A DNA stretch of 64,000 nt from Flavihumibacter sp. UBA7668. GTDB lineage: Bacteria > Bacteroidota > Bacteroidia > Chitinophagales > Chitinophagaceae. The translations under genes were made by a program, and so were the position numbers. A model generated the notes under the pieces. It had not been told where the DNA came from. It searched no databases and saw nothing but the letters and a program-made list of their open reading frames with translations. Location: contig NZ_DLHM01000001.1 in NCBI RefSeq assembly GCF_002483205.1, positions 749,176 to 813,175 of the forward strand, given 5' to 3'. Below, piece by piece: positions 60,443 to 64,000 of this stretch. The stretch's first letter is position 1, and each line of letters opens with the position of its first letter.

Positions 60443-61708
60443 TTTTCGAAACAGGTAAACATTATCCTTTTCTTTAACCTTTATTTCTCCTTTATCAGGA
60501 AAAAATTCAAAAAAATAACCCATTTTTTTATTCATAAAATAATTCCTGCGAACCGGATCCAATAAAATATCCTGACCTTGTATTTGAATTACCATATTTG
60601 TAGAATCTTTCGCACAGGTCAATTTCAAATTTCCAGATGAATAATTTCCTAAACATGAATCTGGCAAACTAAGATCCTCTGAAAATGGAAATGCAAACGA
60701 AATACCCGTGCATGATTTAAGTATTTCCTCGATTAAATCAACTCTTGGATAATAAATCCCATTAAGGCATACAGCCAGGATCAACTTATCCTTTGGGTAA
60801 TACCAAAGTGCTGAATAAAACTCTTCTATTCGACCATTATGACCAAAACCAGGCGATGTCCCATATTTGTTGGCGAATACCCCCATGCCATACTCTTCCA
60901 ATATAATTTGCATCGAGTTCCAATTTGACTTTTGGATTAATTTACCGGAATTAAGTCCATCCATAAAAATCAGCAGGTCTTCTGGAGTTGATAAAATTGC
61001 ACCAGCACCACCATGAAGTTCAAGATTGGAGGCAGGTTCAGTTTTCCATTTGCCATTCACATAGGAGTAGGAAGAAAGGGTATCTAACCCAGATGCTTCG
61101 CTTCCAAAATAGGTATGATTCATTTTTAAAGGCTGTGTAATTTTTTTCTTTAGAAAATAAGCGTATGTGGATTGACTCAATTTTTCTACTATCCATCCCA
61201 AAATCAGAAAATTAGAATTGGAATAGTCGGCTTTGCTATCAGGTTCAAAATCCGGACTTTTTGACCGTATTATAGTTAATAGTTCTTCACTGGTTTTGGT
61301 TTGATTCTTCCAGTTTTCAAATTGGGTGTCTTTAGTATAATCATGTAAACCAGATCTGTGGTATAACAAATCTCTTATTTTGATTTTTTTCGCATTAGGA
61401 AGATCAGGGAAAAACTTATAAAGAATATCGTCTAATGATAATCGCTTTTCTTCCACCAGTTTAAAAATAAGAACAGTTGTAAATAATTTGGTAACAGATC
61501 CTATACGGTATAAGGTTTGAGTACTTGCCCCAAAAGCTTTTTTGGTGAGCTGCTTTCCATTGATTGAAACAGCGATACTTCCTTTAATCATTCCTTTTGA
61601 ATCCAATATATTGAGCAGACTGTCTAATTTTCTTTGTGCCACTAATTGCGCAGAAACATTAAGTGCAATGAAATACCCAATTACCAATAAAACCAGTTTT
61701 TTTTTCAT
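60431..61708 (-). CDS. Serine hydrolase, class C beta-lactamase-like
   Basis: A 425-residue exported serine hydrolase (signal peptide MKKKLVLLVIGYFIALNVSAQ). The active-site SxxK is in IGSVTKLFTTV near residue 72, the YxN is in KADYSNSNFLILGW near 160, and the third motif appears as GHNGRIEEF near 290. A C-terminal beta domain of about 90 residues follows. Family members include DD-peptidases, esterases and beta-lactamases; antibiotic resistance is not implied. It follows DUF418 by 30 bp on the same strand and may share its transcript. Confidence 0.9.
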   Translation of the reverse strand: MKKKLVLLVIGYFIALNVSAQLVAQRKLDSLLNILDSKGMIKGSIAVSINGKQLTKKAFGASTQTLYRIGSVTKLFTTVLIFKLVEEKRLSLDDILYKFFPDLPNAKKIKIRDLLYHRSGLHDYTKDTQFENWKNQTKTSEELLTIIRSKSPDFEPDSKADYSNSNFLILGWIVEKLSQSTYAYFLKKKITQPLKMNHTYFGSEASGLDTLSSYSYVNGKWKTEPASNLELHGGAGAILSTPEDLLIFMDGLNSGKLIQKSNWNSMQIILEEYGMGVFANKYGTSPGFGHNGRIEEFYSALWYYPKDKLILAVCLNGIYYPRVDLIEEILKSCTGISFAFPFSEDLSLPDSCLGNYSSGNLKLTCAKDSTNMVIQIQGQDILLDPVRRNYFMNKKMGYFFEFFPDKGEIKVKEKDNVYLFRKLTY

Positions 61709-61738
61709 GTCAGATATGCTTGGAATATTATTACTCAG

Positions 61739-62974
61739 TTACAGCAACTGGGATGTTTTTTTTCTGAAACGTTGTATATGTTGGTAAGTAAGCGTACGCC
61801 AAAGCCATTCCATCGGACCGAAGTGAAAGTATTTTAGCCAAATAGGACTATAAGTTAACTGGAGAATATAAATACCGATTGCTATCAATGATAAAACTGC
61901 AGGACCGTAGAACGCTTCTTTCCCAAGACCATAGCTCATAAAAATAAATACACAGAAAACGGATTGCATCAGATAATTAGTTAGTGCCATTTGTCCCACT
62001 GGCGCAAATACCATCAAACGACTTTTCCATCTCGGAAGGATAAATAACAAAGCAAGTGAGGCAGCATAAAACAACGAAAGAGCCGGAACACCCAAAGCAT
62101 ACACCAGGGGTTGAATTATTCCCATTGGCTCCAGCTGATAATAGGCTGGTGTTGTCATCATAATCGCCAATATCAAGTTACAAGGAATTCCGATTAAGGC
62201 ACCATATAGTACTGTCTTTTTAAGCAGCTGTCGACGACTTTCCAAATCAAGAAACAGGTTTTTTCCGGCTATATACATGCCCAAAAGAAACATTGCTAAA
62301 ACCCGGAAAAAACGACCGGTAAAGAACAAATCAGGATATCGGCCGAATAATAATCCTCCGATATTATTCTGAACAATTTCCCAAAAACTGCCTGTTCGGT
62401 AGGTTTGTATCAACTGATCAAATAATGGATTGGAATTTCCACCTGCATTTTGAGGTGGAGGTGGATCAGATAAATGAACCAGCTGCATGATTAGGTATTG
62501 AATCACCGGCAAAAAAAGAAGAATAAAACCAGACCTGATCACAATTTTATCAGACGAATTTCGGAAAAGCAGAAGAATAAATCCCGTGAATGCATATACG
62601 GTTAAAATATCTCCAACATATAAAAAGACGGCATGCAAGACACCAAATGCAAACATGAAAAAAAGTCGTCTTCGAAAAAGAGGCAAAAAAGAAGCTTGTT
62701 TTTCTCCGGCCCGTTTCATTTGAAGAGCGAAACCAATTCCAAATAATAGTGAAAATAAAGAGTAGAACTTGCCGTCAATCAGAAAATGGTCGAGCCATTC
62801 AATTATATGATCGATATGTGCTGTCTCCATTGACTGTTGGCTATCAGATGACAGGAAAAAATAACCGGAATGTGTAACCATATTTGCCATCAAAACACCT
62901 AACAGGGAGAAACCACGAAGAACATCCAAAAACTGATAGCGCTCTGATCGGGCGACAGGTTGAATTGGGGTCAT
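61739..62974 (-). CDS. DUF418 family membrane protein
   Basis: A 411-residue integral membrane protein with about ten helices. The N-terminal YQFLDVLRGFSLLGVLMAN block and the LLFGIGFALQMKRAG segment near residue 75 are typical of the DUF418/DUF1624 acyltransferase-like superfamily. A C-terminal QMALTNYLMQSVFC segment near 330 is the DUF418 mark. Function is unknown; acyl transfer across the membrane is a possibility based on the fold. It lies upstream of the serine hydrolase on the same strand. Confidence 0.92.
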   Translation of the reverse strand: MTPIQPVARSERYQFLDVLRGFSLLGVLMANMVTHSGYFFLSSDSQQSMETAHIDHIIEWLDHFLIDGKFYSLFSLLFGIGFALQMKRAGEKQASFLPLFRRRLFFMFAFGVLHAVFLYVGDILTVYAFTGFILLLFRNSSDKIVIRSGFILLFLPVIQYLIMQLVHLSDPPPPQNAGGNSNPLFDQLIQTYRTGSFWEIVQNNIGGLLFGRYPDLFFTGRFFRVLAMFLLGMYIAGKNLFLDLESRRQLLKKTVLYGALIGIPCNLILAIMMTTPAYYQLEPMGIIQPLVYALGVPALSLFYAASLALLFILPRWKSRLMVFAPVGQMALTNYLMQSVFCVFIFMSYGLGKEAFYGPAVLSLIAIGIYILQLTYSPIWLKYFHFGPMEWLWRTLTYQHIQRFRKKTSQLL

Positions 62975-63013
62975 AAAAGATCCGTTGTTATGGACCTTAT
63001 TAAATATACCAAA

Positions 63014-63595
63014 TCAACCCTGTTTCTTCACAAATTTTGTAAGAATAACAATTTGCTGCCCTTCTACTCGCCCTTCAATTTGCTCGAAATTATCCTTCAC
63101 AAGTTTTATATTTTTGACCACCGTTCCCAATCGGGCAGTAAGGCTGGAACCTTTTACATCCAGTGATTTGGTAAGCACAACCGAATCACCCTCCTGCAAT
63201 ATGGCACCATTGGCATCCCGATGCAATTCAACCAATCCATCGTTTACATGATCACCAGTTGCTTTGGCCCATGCTTCATGTTCTTCCGGCAGATAAAACA
63301 GATCCAGTAAATCTGCCGCCCAACTGTCTGAACGTAACCGATTCAGCATTCTCCAGGAAATCACCTGGATGGACGGAATTTCTGACCACATGGTTTGTTC
63401 CAACAGTTTCCAGTGTCGAGCATCCGGCATTTCTTTTTTCTCCAGTTGAGCCTTACATTTAGAACAAACATATACAGCAATCTCCTCTTTGGTAGCAGCA
63501 TCAGGACCCGTTTCGTAGATTGATAATCCGGTAACTGATTCACATAACTCACATTTATTTCCGCTTCTGATTTGCAGGGCTTTTTCTGTTAACAT
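63014..63595 (-). CDS. PhnA-like zinc-ribbon protein (YjdM family)
   Basis: A 193-residue protein with an N-terminal treble-clef/zinc ribbon (CELC near residue 16 and CSKC near 49) and a C-terminal PhnA/YjdM domain, GDSVVLTKSLDVKGSSLTAR near 135, ending IVILTKFVKKQG. Although PhnA was named after phosphonate utilisation, the role of the family is unclear; there are no phn genes here. It precedes DUF418 by 40 bp on the same strand. The start ATG 63595 is preceded on that strand by TACCTTCG, an imperfect -7 box. Confidence 0.88.
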   Translation of the reverse strand: MLTEKALQIRSGNKCELCESVTGLSIYETGPDAATKEEIAVYVCSKCKAQLEKKEMPDARHWKLLEQTMWSEIPSIQVISWRMLNRLRSDSWAADLLDLFYLPEEHEAWAKATGDHVNDGLVELHRDANGAILQEGDSVVLTKSLDVKGSSLTARLGTVVKNIKLVKDNFEQIEGRVEGQQIVILTKFVKKQG

Positions 63596-63750
63596 ATTGG
63601 CTGACTTGAGACGGCGAAGGTATTATTTTAAAATGAAAGAAAATTTTAACAGAAAAAAGGTTGTTACGTTAAAGAACCTATAAGGTTAAAATACCCTGCA
63701 ACTATGGAGTCTCTTTTGCTCTCATAGCAATGAATCTAAACTACATAATT

Positions 63751-64000
63751 ATGATATCTGTAACCAGGAAAATTTCTATGATGCTGTTATTTGCAGCAGT
63801 GGGATTGGGACTGACATCCTGCATGAAAAACAACGATGATCAACCTGATATCCCAAATGCCGGACTGATGGCCTTTAATTTATCACCCGATCAGGACGGA
63901 ATCTTTGTTCGTTTATCCGGTAATACCTTAGGGAATCAGCCGCTGGCGTATACCAATTATACCGGCACTTATCTTCCGATTTTTACCGGCAACAGGGATG
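63751..64000 (+). CDS. Lipoprotein, DUF4397-like, 5' part
   Basis: A plus-strand frame open from ATG 63751 to the end of the window (83 codons); an in-frame ATG also exists at 63730. The N-terminus MISVTRKISMMLLFAAVGLG is followed by the lipobox LTSC, so it is probably a surface or periplasmic lipoprotein. The mature part (NAGLMAFNLSPDQDGIFVRL, then LAYTNYTGTYLPIFTGNRD) resembles the start of a DUF4397 domain. The remainder lies outside the window, so the assignment is tentative. Confidence 0.75.
   Translation, partial: MISVTRKISMMLLFAAVGLGLTSCMKNNDDQPDIPNAGLMAFNLSPDQDGIFVRLSGNTLGNQPLAYTNYTGTYLPIFTGNRD

Noticed and set aside
60431..61708. Antibiotic-resistance beta-lactamase
   Set aside because: SxxK and YxN motifs are shared by many esterases and peptidases; the sequence lacks specific class C features beyond the fold, so resistance is not claimed.

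Overview
The window reads as a chromosomal segment of a Bacteroidota bacterium, most likely a member of the Chitinophagaceae or a near relative. This is inferred from family content: a GLPGLI protein, a TonB-receptor-like barrel with a carboxypeptidase-regulatory-like N-terminus, and DUF2851, DUF2279, DUF2520, DUF1343 and DUF418 proteins. It is also supported by Bacteroidota-type -7 promoter elements (TAnnTTTG) and generally weak Shine-Dalgarno sequences. No phage, plasmid, CRISPR array or complete insertion sequence is visible. Almost every gene belongs to a recognisable family and the coding density is high.

Layout. (1) 1-5337: the end of an RND-type tripartite efflux operon (adaptor, HAE1/AcrB-like pump, NodT-like outer-membrane lipoprotein). 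(2) 5401-22226: housekeeping and small-metabolism genes in short units that often converge tail to tail: DinB-like, SGNH hydrolase, SDR, HdrC-like Fe-S membrane protein, phosphoribosyltransferase, DUF2279, phosphohexomutase, Pcm, hydrolase, DUF2520, SRPBCC-GyrI, KdsC/UbiA/Maf/DUF2851, OsmC, lipoyl synthase and phosphodiester glycosidase. (3) 22741-45985: an alpha-glucan region with ROK kinase and sugar MFS (minus), glgA-glgC-SLC45-like MFS-GH13 amylase (plus) and glgB (plus), ending in a CBM20-GH77 4-alpha-glucanotransferase. It is interrupted by GLPGLI/OMP, TPR, argS, GtrA, dnaK and a 51-residue membrane protein. (4) 46004-48351: a peptidoglycan-recycling pair (Ala-Glu-type epimerase and NamZ-type muramidase) flanking tRNA-Pro(CGG). 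(5) 48518-64000: GH127-like arabinofuranosidase, HPII-type catalase, MacB/FtsX permease, an AraC/Gfo-Idh-MocA/PhyH cluster, a HEPN protein, serine hydrolase, DUF418, PhnA-like protein and the start of a lipoprotein.

How the genes work together. GlgC makes ADP-glucose, GlgA polymerises it and GlgB branches it. The GH13 amylase and CBM20-GH77 enzyme remodel or degrade alpha-glucans. Two MFS carriers and a ROK kinase probably supply and phosphorylate the sugars, and the phosphohexomutase at 10374 links glucose-1-P and glucose-6-P. No glycogen phosphorylase is present in the window.

The most unusual signals lie between genes. Heptanucleotide tracts of the form RRTKARA occur as oppositely oriented pairs in three intergenic regions, usually directly after a stop codon. 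Two GC-rich palindromes share the module ACCCGnCGGGT, and one of them encodes the C-terminus of the epimerase next to the tRNA. A GTGTCwGACAC-type hairpin sits between two convergent genes. Five genes have a TAnnTTTG element ending only 4-7 nt before the ATG, which suggests leaderless transcripts; argS and gtrA share a back-to-back pair of these elements. None of these has been tested; all are read directly from the sequence.
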